NCBI GenBank assembly: GCA_047624165.1
Contig: JBLHPD010000081.1
Location: forward strand, 1-19,403
Length of the DNA stretch: 19,403 bases
Direction of reading: 5' to 3'
From: Clostridium_AD sp047624165
GTDB taxonomy: Bacteria; Bacillota; Clostridia; Clostridiales; Clostridiaceae
In this document: positions 7,275 to 15,700 of the stretch, in pieces
Layout: every line of letters starts with the position of its first letter
Position numbering within the stretch: position 1 is the stretch's first letter
Notes under the pieces: model-generated
The model's database searches: none
Told to the model about the DNA's origin: nothing
Seen by the model: the letters and a program-made list of their open reading frames with translations, nothing else
Translations under genes and position numbers: made by a program

Positions 7275-8069
7275 ATGTATAGTTTTACAAAGACAATGGA
7301 ACAAATTATCTCATTACAAGGAAAAAAGACAATATTTTATGGTGCAGAAGTATTAAATACAGTTTGGGAAACAAAACCAGAAGTTATAGCAAAATTACTT
7401 CCAGCTCCATTAAAACCAGTAAAAAACAAACCATTAGTTTCAACTTTTGTAGCAAATTATCCTAAAACAAGCTTTTGTCCATCATACAAAGAAGCTGGAT
7501 TGTTTATTCTTGCAGAATGTGATGGAGTTATTGGTAGATACTGTTTATCTATGCCAATAACCGACGGAATGGCAATGTCAATGGGAAGAGAAGTTTGTGG
7601 CCTTCCAAAAAAAATGGCAAACATAGATTTTGAAGTTAAAGATGGAAAAGCTGTAGGAAAAATTAGTCGTAATGGAATAGAATTTTTTACAGTTAATGCT
7701 GATATCTCTGGAAAATTAAATAAAGATGCTAGAAAGGAAGAACTTAATGAAGCCATAAGTGAATATATGTATAATGTAGCCTATACAAAATCAGCAGATA
7801 GCTGTGGTTTCTTATTAAGCCCTACTTTAATAAAACAAAAATTAGCAATAGCTAATGTAACAGAAAATAAATTGGCTACATCTATTGTAACTATGACCGA
7901 TTCTCCACATGACCCATGGGCAGAACTTGAAGTAGTAAAATTGATAGGTTCTCAATATATAGTTAGTACAAATACATTAGAGCCGGGTGAAAACTTATAT
8001 TTCAACAAAATTGATCCTATGGGATTTGTTCCATATTCATTTACCAAATGGGATTGGTGGTCTAAATAA
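7275..8069 (+). CDS. Acetoacetate decarboxylase-family protein
   Basis: The 264-aa protein has the length and fold markers of the acetoacetate decarboxylase superfamily. The block MGREVCGLPKKMAN (residues 103-116) aligns with GREL-SAYPKKLG of the Clostridium acetobutylicum enzyme, so K112 would be the Schiff-base lysine and K113 its neighbour that lowers its pKa. Both lysines are kept, so an enzyme forming a lysine imine with a ketone is plausible. Many relatives of this family are not acetoacetate decarboxylases but act as hydratases, aldolase-dehydratases or decarboxylases of other oxo acids, and there is no ctfAB or adhE nearby to suggest solvent formation. RBS GAGGGGGC. It is co-transcribed with the enoate reductase-like gene, so it likely acts on a substrate or product of that enzyme. 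Confidence 0.82.
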   Translation: MYSFTKTMEQIISLQGKKTIFYGAEVLNTVWETKPEVIAKLLPAPLKPVKNKPLVSTFVANYPKTSFCPSYKEAGLFILAECDGVIGRYCLSMPITDGMAMSMGREVCGLPKKMANIDFEVKDGKAVGKISRNGIEFFTVNADISGKLNKDARKEELNEAISEYMYNVAYTKSADSCGFLLSPTLIKQKLAIANVTENKLATSIVTMTDSPHDPWAELEVVKLIGSQYIVSTNTLEPGENLYFNKIDPMGFVPYSFTKWDWWSK

Positions 8070-8130
8070 CAATAAATATCTATTCAATTTAGAGTTCCTG
8101 TTAATCTTCATGTGTCGTTGTAATGTAACA

Positions 8131-8170
8131 AAAAAGATATCCTTTTGATTAATCAAAAGGATATCTTTTT
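8131..8170. terminator. Bidirectional terminator between the decarboxylase-like gene and sigG
   Basis: A 40-bp perfect palindrome centred between 8150 and 8151 has AAAAA at one end and TTTTT at the other, so it works as an intrinsic terminator in both directions. It serves the convergent genes ending at 8069 and 8199. Confidence 0.9.
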
Positions 8171-8198
8171 CGACTTAAAAATGATCGTATATTTTACC

Positions 8199-8972
8199 TT
8201 ATACATACTTTCTCATGTGCTTTAATGCATTTTTTTCAACTCTTGATACCTGTGCTTGGGATATGCCTATTTCATTAGCTACCTCCATTTGAGTTCTTCC
8301 ATCGAAGAACCTTAAATTTAAGATTAGCTTTTCTCTAATATTTAATTTTTCCATTGCCTCTTTAATTGATATATTATCAAGCCAACTATCATCTAAATTT
8401 TTAGTGTCGCTTATTTGATCCATCACATAAATTTCATCTCCACCAGAATTATAGATTGGTTCAAATAAAGATATGGGATCTTGTATAGCGTCTAGTGCAA
8501 ATACTACATCTTCCCTTGGTAATTCTAGTTCTTTTGCTATTTGTGTTATGGTAGGTTCTTTATTGTCTTGATTAACCAATCTATCCCTAACTTGTAATGC
8601 TCTATATGCAATATCCCGTAGTGAACGGCTTACTCTTATAGAGTTATTATCTCTTAAGTATCTTCTTATTTCGCCAATAATCATAGGTACTGCATATGTT
8701 GAAAACCTGACATTTAGACTTAAATCAAAATTATCAATGGACTTCATTAAACCAATACAGCCTACTTGAAACAAATCATCTACGTTTTCTCCTCGATTAT
8801 TAAAGTGCTTTATCACACTTAAAACTAATCTTAAGTTTCCTTCAATAAACTTATCTCTACACCCAATCTCTCCATTTTGTATCCTAAATAGTAACTCTTT
8901 CATTTCCTTTTCTTTTAATACCGGCAATTTCGATGTATTTACTCCACATATTTCTACTTTGTTGAACATCAT
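8199..8972 (-). CDS. sigG: RNA polymerase sporulation sigma factor sigma-G
   Basis: The 257-aa protein is nearly collinear with Bacillus SigG. It begins with the diagnostic NKVEICGVNTSKLPVL block and keeps region 2 (residues about 45-110, NLRLVLSVI, DDLFQVGCIGLMKSID, VRFSTYAVPMIIGEIRRYLRD). The SLFEPIY segment follows, then region 4 with a helix-turn-helix near the C-terminus (TQMEVANEIGISQAQVSR). It directs late gene expression in the forespore during sporulation, and marks the organism as an endospore former. The start could be either of two adjacent ATGs (8972 or 8969); the GAAGGGAA upstream is somewhat far. It stands alone without the usual neighbours spoIIGA and sigE in this window. A YidC-type gene lies upstream on the same strand, separated by a terminator. 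Confidence 0.97.
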   Translation of the reverse strand: MMFNKVEICGVNTSKLPVLKEKEMKELLFRIQNGEIGCRDKFIEGNLRLVLSVIKHFNNRGENVDDLFQVGCIGLMKSIDNFDLSLNVRFSTYAVPMIIGEIRRYLRDNNSIRVSRSLRDIAYRALQVRDRLVNQDNKEPTITQIAKELELPREDVVFALDAIQDPISLFEPIYNSGGDEIYVMDQISDTKNLDDSWLDNISIKEAMEKLNIREKLILNLRFFDGRTQMEVANEIGISQAQVSRVEKNALKHMRKYV

Positions 8973-9005
8973 AAAGTCATCATTCCCTTCAGAGTAATTG
9001 TTACT

Positions 9006-9036
9006 TAATTATGTCCCTATGATTTATCTTTTATAC
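9006..9036 (-). promoter_or_regulatory. Candidate forespore-type promoter of sigG
   Basis: On the minus strand GTATA (9032-9036) and CATAATTA (9006-9013) are 18 nt apart, close to sigma-F/sigma-G promoter elements (GNATA and CAT-N2-TA-like). It lies about 34 nt before the start codon. The match is partial, and the region is AT-rich, so this is tentative. Confidence 0.35.
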
Positions 9037-9156
9037 TAAAGACAACCATACCCGGTCAAAATAAATTAGTGGTAATGTATACCATTTATTATTGAGTAGG
9101 AAAATAAACTCCAAAAGTAGATATAGAATCTGTTAAAGAAAATTATAAATGATATT

Positions 9157-9192
9157 AAAAATCCTGCTAACAATGTAGTTAACAGGATTTTT
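9157..9192 (-). terminator. Terminator of the yidC-like gene
   Basis: A 15-bp stem with one C-A mismatch (AAAAATCCTGCTAAC with GTTAACAGGATTTTT) and a 6-nt loop lies just after the yidC-like stop. On the minus strand it is followed by a run TTTTTAATATC. A near-identical hairpin occurs at 11325-11357. Confidence 0.85.
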
Positions 9193-9199
9193 ATTATTA

Positions 9200-9841
9200 C
9201 TATACAGTTTTAAATTTTCTCATATATATTCTAAAAGCAAGCTCTTCTAAAAAGTTAAACACACTTGTGGTTATTAAGTATAAACCCAATGCTACTGGAG
9301 CTGCTATAGCAACAACTGAACCAACTACAGCCATCATTATAACATTACTCTTACTAAGGGTAGCCTGGCCTTCAATTTTCAAAAAAGTCACATATGAAAG
9401 CAAACTAGGAGTTAAAGATACAATTACATATATCAGTGGAACAATAAAATAACTGTCTGAGACGTTAATACTCGATACCCAAGGTATAAGAACTGTTCCA
9501 ACATCCATAGGGATTTTATTAAATACACTCCACATAGTCATTAGTATAGGCATTTGAAGTAGAGTTACTAAGCACCCGAACATGCTTTTTGCACTTTCAG
9601 CAGACTGTTTTTTGACCTCTTCCTCAAGTTTGTCCTTATTATCTTTATATTTTTCCTTAAGTTCTTGCATTTTTTTTGCAAGTTTTTGTTGTTGTTGCAT
9701 AGATTTTTTTTGTTTAAAAGACATTGGTGAAAGTACTAATTTCACACCTACGGTAAGTAAAACTATTGCGAGTCCCCAATCTCCAGTATAATTGAAAATT
9801 GAATTTAATAAACCGCTTAAAAAATTAAAAATGATGTTCAT
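9200..9841 (-). CDS. Short YidC/Oxa1-family membrane insertase
   Basis: The 213-aa protein has a first membrane segment (about 22-39, ending LVLSP), a charged cytoplasmic loop (45-80, rich in K, E and Q), and three to four further membrane segments (MFGCLVTLLQMPILMTMW and onward). The SPMSFKQKKSMQQQQ block after the first segment and LQMPI are family signatures. The family places proteins in the membrane. No lipobox signal is seen at the N-terminus, unlike SpoIIIJ. The conserved arginine in the first membrane segment is a lysine here (K34). I chose the ATG at 9841 because AGGAGGATAAAAATG precedes it; a longer frame to 9916 lacks an RBS. The gene is preceded by an 81-aa membrane protein and followed by sigG. 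Confidence 0.85.
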   Translation of the reverse strand: MNIIFNFLSGLLNSIFNYTGDWGLAIVLLTVGVKLVLSPMSFKQKKSMQQQQKLAKKMQELKEKYKDNKDKLEEEVKKQSAESAKSMFGCLVTLLQMPILMTMWSVFNKIPMDVGTVLIPWVSSINVSDSYFIVPLIYVIVSLTPSLLSYVTFLKIEGQATLSKSNVIMMAVVGSVVAIAAPVALGLYLITTSVFNFLEELAFRIYMRKFKTV

Positions 9842-9867
9842 TTTTATCCTCCTTCGAATAATTTTGG

Positions 9868-10113
9868 TTAAAACATCATTTCCATTTTTAAACGTTCTGA
9901 ATATATCCAAATACAATACTTCTCATAAATTATATAATCTTCTGGCAATAGTTTTTTTATAAATTCAAGCCACTGAATTAAAATATTGTTTGTAACATTT
10001 TCTTCAGCTTCATTTTTAATATTTCTATAGGAATATACTGCATAAGAGAATATGCTTGTAAAAGATATTACTAAAAACATTAGCTCAATTACATTTATCA
10101 AGTCATAATTCAA
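9868..10113 (-). CDS. Small single-pass membrane protein, function unknown
   Basis: I do not recognise this 81-aa protein. It has one hydrophobic segment near the N-terminus (residues 8-28, then YR), and a hydrophilic C-terminal part that is rich in E and K and ends in MEMMF. I choose a TTG start at 10113 because ACGAGGAGGTGTGCAATTTG gives an almost perfect Shine-Dalgarno sequence six bases before it; the longer frame with an ATG at 10146 has no RBS and would contain this one. It ends 26 nt before the yidC-like ATG on the same strand, so the two are probably co-transcribed and it may be a partner or regulator of the insertase. Confidence 0.55.
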   Translation of the reverse strand: MNYDLINVIELMFLVISFTSIFSYAVYSYRNIKNEAEENVTNNILIQWLEFIKKLLPEDYIIYEKYCIWIYSERLKMEMMF

Positions 10114-10226
10114 ATTGCACACCTCCTCGTCTTCTATATTAATCATTATAGCATTATCAATTTAATTTTCAACGATATCTTATTATAAATTGTTAATTTG
10201 TTCATATAAGATGTTGTCAAGTTGAT

Positions 10227-10544
10227 CTAAAGTTCTACTCTTTCCAATTTAAAAATAACTGGATGAAGTCCATCATTACATGAATGTATTGCTATTCCTT
10301 CTTGTTTAACATAAGCACTGTTACTCCCTGACGCCAGAATATAAACTTTACTTTTCAAACCTTCCCAAGCACCAGCACAAAATTTTTCTGGCATCTCACA
10401 ATTTTTTGATCTGTATTCATCACCTTCTTGTCCCTTTGCACAAATTACTGGGAGGTTACTTTTCGCATATTGTTTATGAATATCCTCAACTTTTAATTTC
10501 TTTAGTATTGTAATTTTAACATCATAAAAATTTGTAATTTCCAT
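10227..10544 (-). CDS. TIGR04076-family small cysteine-containing protein
   Basis: The 105-aa protein fits the TIGR04076 family: a KITILKKL beginning, a CAKGQEGDE segment, FCAGAWEGL, and a C-terminal CNDGLHPVIFKLERVE. Four cysteines (35, 49, 56 and 89) are spread over the chain as in relatives and may bind metal or form a redox site; their function is not established. I take the ATG at 10544 because GGGGGT precedes it by a suitable spacing; a frame extending to 10592 lacks an RBS. It stands divergent from cobO and is separated from the small membrane protein gene by about 110 bp, so it is probably a separate transcript. Confidence 0.78.
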   Translation of the reverse strand: MEITNFYDVKITILKKLKVEDIHKQYAKSNLPVICAKGQEGDEYRSKNCEMPEKFCAGAWEGLKSKVYILASGSNSAYVKQEGIAIHSCNDGLHPVIFKLERVEL

Positions 10545-10709
10545 TTCTATACCCCCAATTAGTGAATAAAACTTATTGCTTTTAAAAGACAAGTTATACC
10601 TTATAATATTATACCATTGTTCATTAATATAATAAGTAGTTTAGTTTGAATAAAGGTATATAATATAAGTAACTACATACTTATTCCAAAAGAAGGAGCG
10701 ATAAATATT

Positions 10710-11249
10710 ATGGGAAAATTAAAAAATGGATATGTGCAAATTTATACAGGAAATGGTAAGGGAAAAACAACTGCAGCTATTGGTCTAGCTGTGCGTGCAG
10801 CAGGAAATGGATACACTGTATTTATGGTACAATTTTTAAAGGGAAGTAACACTGGGGAAATTGAAAGTGCAAAAAAATTGGCTCCCTTTTTTAATATATT
10901 TAGATTCGAGAAAAAAAGAGGATTCTTTTGGACATTAAATGCTGGGGAAAAAATCGAATTAAAAGAAGATGTACAAAAAGCCTATAAATTTTGCAAGGAA
11001 GCATTAAGAGAAAAAAAATGCGATATACTTATCATGGATGAGGTAATGGGAGCATTGAGCAATAACTTAATAAGTGAAGAACAATTGCTTGAATTAATAG
11101 ATACTAAGCCTGATAATATAGAATTGATTTTAACAGGAAGAAATGCACCTGAAGTTATAATAAATAAAGCAAATCTTGTAACTGAGATGAAGGACATTAA
11201 GCATTATTTTAATGAAGGAGTACCATCCAGAGAAGGAATAGAATTTTAG
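10710..11249 (+). CDS. cobO: ATP:corrinoid adenosyltransferase (CobA/CobO/BtuR type)
   Basis: The 179-aa protein transfers the adenosyl group from ATP to cob(I)alamin, making adenosylcobalamin. The P-loop GNGKGKTT is at residues 14-21, the Walker B ILIMDEV ends with D110 and E111, and the late ILTGRNAP and VTEMKDIKHYF segments are typical of the family. RBS AGAAGGAG. No other cobalamin gene is nearby, and the 117-bp gap upstream is too short for a cobalamin riboswitch. A TATAAT at 10660-10665 may serve as the -10 element. It is convergent with the aminotransferase gene, sharing the hairpin at 11325-11357. Confidence 0.94.
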   Translation: MGKLKNGYVQIYTGNGKGKTTAAIGLAVRAAGNGYTVFMVQFLKGSNTGEIESAKKLAPFFNIFRFEKKRGFFWTLNAGEKIELKEDVQKAYKFCKEALREKKCDILIMDEVMGALSNNLISEEQLLELIDTKPDNIELILTGRNAPEVIINKANLVTEMKDIKHYFNEGVPSREGIEF

Positions 11250-11324
11250 GAGTATCAGTTGAACAGTTGTTTTTAACTCATAATCAAAACTAAAGAGCAT
11301 ATTAAATTTAATAGTAAATGCTAA

Positions 11325-11357
11325 AAATCCTGCTAACAAAATAAGTTAACAGGATTT
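11325..11357. terminator. Terminator shared by cobO and the aminotransferase gene
   Basis: A 13-bp stem with one mismatch (AAATCCTGCTAAC with GTTAACAGGATTT) and a 7-nt loop. On the minus strand it is followed by TTAGCATTTAC after a TTTTT end, so the aminotransferase is terminated best; on the plus strand the U-tract is poor. The stem is almost the same as that at 9157-9192. Confidence 0.78.
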
Positions 11358-11381
11358 CTACTATAAAAGAAATTTTTAAAA

Positions 11382-12584
11382 TTATCTTTTAATATTATTT
11401 AGCTCATATACTTCAGCTAATTTTTCGAACGCTGGTAGGGAATTTTGTATTTTATCAAAAGCTATACAGTAAGATACTCTTACATGACCTGGGCAGTCAA
11501 AGGCTGATCCCGGCACTAGTAATAGGTTGAATTTTTTTGCCTCTTCGCAGAACTTTTTATCATCCGCTATTGGTGTTCTTATGAATAAATAAAATGCACC
11601 TTGTGGTTTTACACAAAAGAAGCCTATTTTTATAAGATGGTCGTATAAAACATCTCTGCTTTTCTTATATATATTCACATCAACTTTAGCATCCAGGCAA
11701 TTTGCAATAACCCTCTGGAAAAGTGATGGTGCATTTACAAATCCTAAGATCCTGCTCGCCACATTTAATGACATCATTATATCATTAATGCAATCCATAT
11801 TTGTATTTGCAACTATATACCCTATTCTCTCTCCAGGCAGTGATAATGATTTACTATATGAATATCCAATGAATGAATTTTTATAGTATTTTAAAATACA
11901 TGGGACGAAAGCATTATCATAAACTATTTCTCTATATGGCTCATCAGATATCAGATATATGCTTGTACCAAGTTCCTCTTCTTTTTCTCGAAGTAACTTA
12001 GCTAAATCTTGTATAACTTTTTCGCAGTACACAACACCTGTTGGATTGTTTGGTGAATTAATAATAATTGCTTTTGTTTTACTATTTATTTTATCTTTTA
12101 GCACATGTATATCAGGTTCGAAGGTGTCCATATCTGTGGAAACAACCACAAGCTTTCCGTCAAAATTATTTACATAGTTTCTGTATTCACCAAAAAACGG
12201 TGCAAAAACAATAACTTCATCCTCTGGGTCAAGTAATGTTTTGAGCAAAATATTTAATCCTCCAGCAGCCCCACAGGTCATAACTATGTTACTTCCTGAA
12301 ATATTTATATCATGTTTCTTGTTTAGAAACTCAGCTATTTTAGATCTAACATCTTCATATCCAGAATTATTCATATATCCATGTACAAGATTAGGCGCGT
12401 CTTCATTTAATATTTTGTTAACTGCAAGTTTAATACTTTCGGGAGGTGCAACACTTGGATTTCCTAAGCTGAAATCAAAAACATTTTCTTCTCCGTAAAT
12501 ATTAGATAACCTTGTACCTTCCTCAAACATAGCTCTTATTATAGAACTATTAGCAACTAAATCTTTCATTTTTTCAGATATCAT
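11382..12584 (-). CDS. Pyridoxal-phosphate-dependent aminotransferase, class I/II
   Basis: The 400-aa protein is a fold-type I aminotransferase. The PLP lysine is K245 within SYSKSLSLPGERIGY, D214 binds the pyridine nitrogen, NNPTG is at 179-183, R253 follows the lysine as in the family, and R369 (HVRVSY) would bind the substrate carboxylate. The block FSLGNPSVAPP near residue 38 is typical of AspC/AlaT-like and related enzymes. It is expected to transfer amino groups between an amino acid and 2-oxoglutarate or pyruvate; which amino acid is not clear. RBS AAAGGGGAC. It follows pyruvate carboxylase on the same strand, but a strong terminator (12669-12688) lies between them. Oxaloacetate from the carboxylase could be a partner substrate, which is inference only. 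Confidence 0.9.
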   Translation of the reverse strand: MISEKMKDLVANSSIIRAMFEEGTRLSNIYGEENVFDFSLGNPSVAPPESIKLAVNKILNEDAPNLVHGYMNNSGYEDVRSKIAEFLNKKHDINISGSNIVMTCGAAGGLNILLKTLLDPEDEVIVFAPFFGEYRNYVNNFDGKLVVVSTDMDTFEPDIHVLKDKINSKTKAIIINSPNNPTGVVYCEKVIQDLAKLLREKEEELGTSIYLISDEPYREIVYDNAFVPCILKYYKNSFIGYSYSKSLSLPGERIGYIVANTNMDCINDIMMSLNVASRILGFVNAPSLFQRVIANCLDAKVDVNIYKKSRDVLYDHLIKIGFFCVKPQGAFYLFIRTPIADDKKFCEEAKKFNLLLVPGSAFDCPGHVRVSYCIAFDKIQNSLPAFEKLAEVYELNNIKR

Positions 12585-12668
12585 TTTTAGTCCCCTTTTA
12601 TTTTTTATTTACTATGGTTAGTGTAGCGATTAATGATTTAACTATCACCCATGGTGCGTATAATAAAA

Positions 12669-12688
12669 AGAGGGGCATAAGCCCCTCT
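12669..12688 (-). terminator. Terminator of pyruvate carboxylase
   Basis: A GC-rich 8-bp perfect stem (AGAGGGGC/GCCCCTCT) with an ATAA loop; on the minus strand it is followed by TTTTATTATA. It lies 24 nt after the pyc stop. Confidence 0.9.
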
Positions 12689-12712
12689 CCTGTGATATCA
12701 GGCTATTTTTTT

Positions 12713-15700
12713 CTATTTAAAATTTATTAAAAGTTCTCCGGCCTTTACCTGTTGTCCTTCTTTAACATTAATTGACTCAACTACACCTTGGGCTGAGGCG
12801 CTTACTCTTGTCTCCATTTTCATAGCCTCCACTACCATTAGTGGTTGATTTTCAGTTACAGTATCCCCTTCTGTTACAAGGATAGATAAAACAGTTCCCG
12901 GTATAGGTGATCCAATCTCTAGAGGATTTGAAGAATCGGCCATTTCTATAGCTTGGAAATCTTGCATAACTTTGTTGTTTCTGTCTTTTATTTTTATTTC
13001 GCGTCTATTTCCATCCACTTCAAAAACAAGAACTTTGTTACCTTCTAAATCTAACTTACCAATGTGCACAAGCTTTATCATATAGGTCTTTCCATCAGCA
13101 ATCTCGGCTTCGCAGGTTTCTCCCTCATCTAGTCCGTGGAAATAAATATCACTTCCGATTCTACTTAAATCTCCAAACTCCTTTTTATATTTTATATAGC
13201 CATCGAACACCTCAGGGTATAACGAATAACTTAATATATCTTTTTTATTTGGAGCAATATTAAATTTCTCTATTAAATGTTTTTCTATCAAACTAAAGTC
13301 TTCATCAGGAAGTAATTCACCAGGCCTACAGGTAATTGGCTCTACGCCTTTTAAAACTAATCGCTGAAGCTTTTCTGGGAATCCTCCCATTGGTTGACCC
13401 ATCATACCTTTAAAGTATGATACAACGGAATCTGGGAAAGACATATTAGTTGCTTTTTCGTATATATTCTCTGGCGTAAGGTCATTTTGAACCATAAATA
13501 TTGCAAAATCTCCAACCATCTTAGAGGATGGAGTTACCTTTACAATGTCTCCTACCATTTCGTTTACCATTCTATACATTTCTTTTATTTCATTAAATTT
13601 ATGTCCAAGTCCGAAACTTTCTACTTGTGGTTTAAGATTTGAGTATTGACCTCCTGGAATCTCATATCTATAAATTTCAGCAGATCCAGATTTAAGTTCC
13701 GATTCGAACTGATAATAAACTGGTCTTACTGCATCCCAATAATCTGAAATCTGTTGGATTCCTTTTAAATCTATACCAGTATCCCTGTCAGTATTCTTAA
13801 GTGCTGCAGCAACTGAGTTTAAAGCTGGCTGGCTTGTAAGCCCTGACATGCTGTTAAAAGCAGTATCTACAATGTCCACACCTGCCTGGGTCGCCATCAA
13901 AACTGTAGCAACTCCATTTCCTGTAGTATCATGGGTATGAAGATGAATAGGCATTCCTACTTCTTGCTTTAGTGCACTTATGAGCTTAAATGCCGCATGA
14001 GGCTTAAGTAATGCTGACATATCTTTTATTCCTAAAATATGAGCTCCTGTTTTTTCAATTTCCCTTGCTATCTTAATATAATAGTCTAAATTATATTTAT
14101 CTTTTTTATTATTTAAGATATCTCCGGTGTAACAAATGCAAGCTTCTGCAATCTTACCACTTTTAATAACTTCATCAATTGAAGTTTCCATTCCTTTTAG
14201 CCAGTTTAGAGAATCAAAAATTCTAAAAACATCAATACCACTACCCGCAGATTCTTTAATAAATTCACGAATTGTATTATCTGGATAATTTTTATATCCT
14301 ACTGCATTTGCTCCACGTATTAACATCTGAAAAAGAACATTAGGAATTCTCGATCTAAGCTCTGTTAGCCTTTCCCAAGGTGATTCATTTAAATATCGGT
14401 ATGCTACATCAAAAGTAGCACCTCCCCACATCTCAAGTGAAAACAAATCTCCCCCATAAACAGATGTAGCACTTGCTATCTTTAACATATCCTTTGTTCT
14501 CATTCTAGTTGCCATTAATGATTGATGAGCATCTCTCATTGTGGTATCTGTTAGCAGTAATTTCTTTTGAGCTTTAATCCAATTTAAAAGACCTTCTGTC
14601 CCTTGTAGATCTAAAATCTGTTTTGTACCACTCAAGTTTTTTGGTATTATAATTTTAGGAACTACTGGTACATCGTAAAGTTTTTTTGAACCATTAGATT
14701 CATTTACCATTTTTTCACCAATAAATTTTAGCACTCTACTTTCTCCATCTGCCCGTGGTGTAATGGATATTAATTCAGGATTTTCTTCAATAAAACCGGT
14801 ATTACATTCTCCCTTTAAAAAAGTAGGATGATTTAATACGTTAATTAGAAAACCTATATTAGTTTTTACTCCTGTAATTCTGGTTTCTTCCACAGCTCTA
14901 ATAGACTTCTTTATAGCATCTTGAAACGTTCTAGACCATGATATATTTTTTACTAGTAAACTATCATAGTAAGGACTAATTACTGCACCAGCAAACCCAT
15001 TACCACCATCTAGTCTTATTCCAAAACCCGAACCAGTTCTATATTCTTCTATTTTTCCAGTATCCGGTGCAAAGTTATTTGAAGGATCTTCTGTTGTTAT
15101 CCGGCACTGAATAGAATAACCGCGAACCTTAACATCTTCTTGAGAATAAATTCCTATCTTTTCGGAATCTAAAGCGTAATCTTCTGCTATAAGTATTTGA
15201 CTTTGAACTATATCAATACCTGTTACCATTTCTGTAACGGTATGTTCGACTTGAATTCTAGGGTTCATTTCTATAAAATAATGATCTCCATGAGTATCTA
15301 CTAAGAACTCAAGGGTTCCAGCACTTCTATAATTTACTGATCTAGCTATTTTTAAGGCATCATTGCAGATTTCATTTCTTTTTTCCTGCGATATTGAAAA
15401 AGCTGGAGTGTATTCTACAACCTTTTGATGCCTTCTTTGAATAGAGCAATCTCGCTCATGCAAATGAACAATATTACCAAATTTATCTCCAAGAACCTGT
15501 ACTTCTATATGTTTAGACTTTTCAAGATATTTTTCTATAAAAAGTAAGTCAATACCAAAAGCTTTCTTTGCTTCATTTTTAGCACTTCTATAAGAAGAGG
15601 CGAGTTCTCCTTCGTTTCTTACAATTCTCATACCTCTCCCACCGCCACCAGCAATTGCCTTTAGCATAACAGGGTATCCACATTTTTCTGCAAGTTTCTT

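Noticed and set aside
2596..8069. Assignment of the module to phloroglucinol, equol or bile-acid pathways
   Set aside because: SDR and Old-Yellow-type reductases occur in those pathways, but the other diagnostic genes are absent and the decarboxylase-like protein is not part of them.
7275..8069. Acetone-forming acetoacetate decarboxylase (adc)
   Set aside because: The lysine pair is conserved, but no CoA-transferase or alcohol dehydrogenase genes accompany it, and the context is an enoate reductase operon.
9582..9791. Cysteine-, serine- and leucine-rich open frame opposite the yidC-like gene
   Set aside because: It is the antisense shadow of the charged K/Q/E loop of the insertase.
10593..10709. 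Cobalamin riboswitch ahead of cobO
   Set aside because: The gap is only 117 bp and shows no B12-box-like structure; a cobalamin riboswitch needs about 200 nt.
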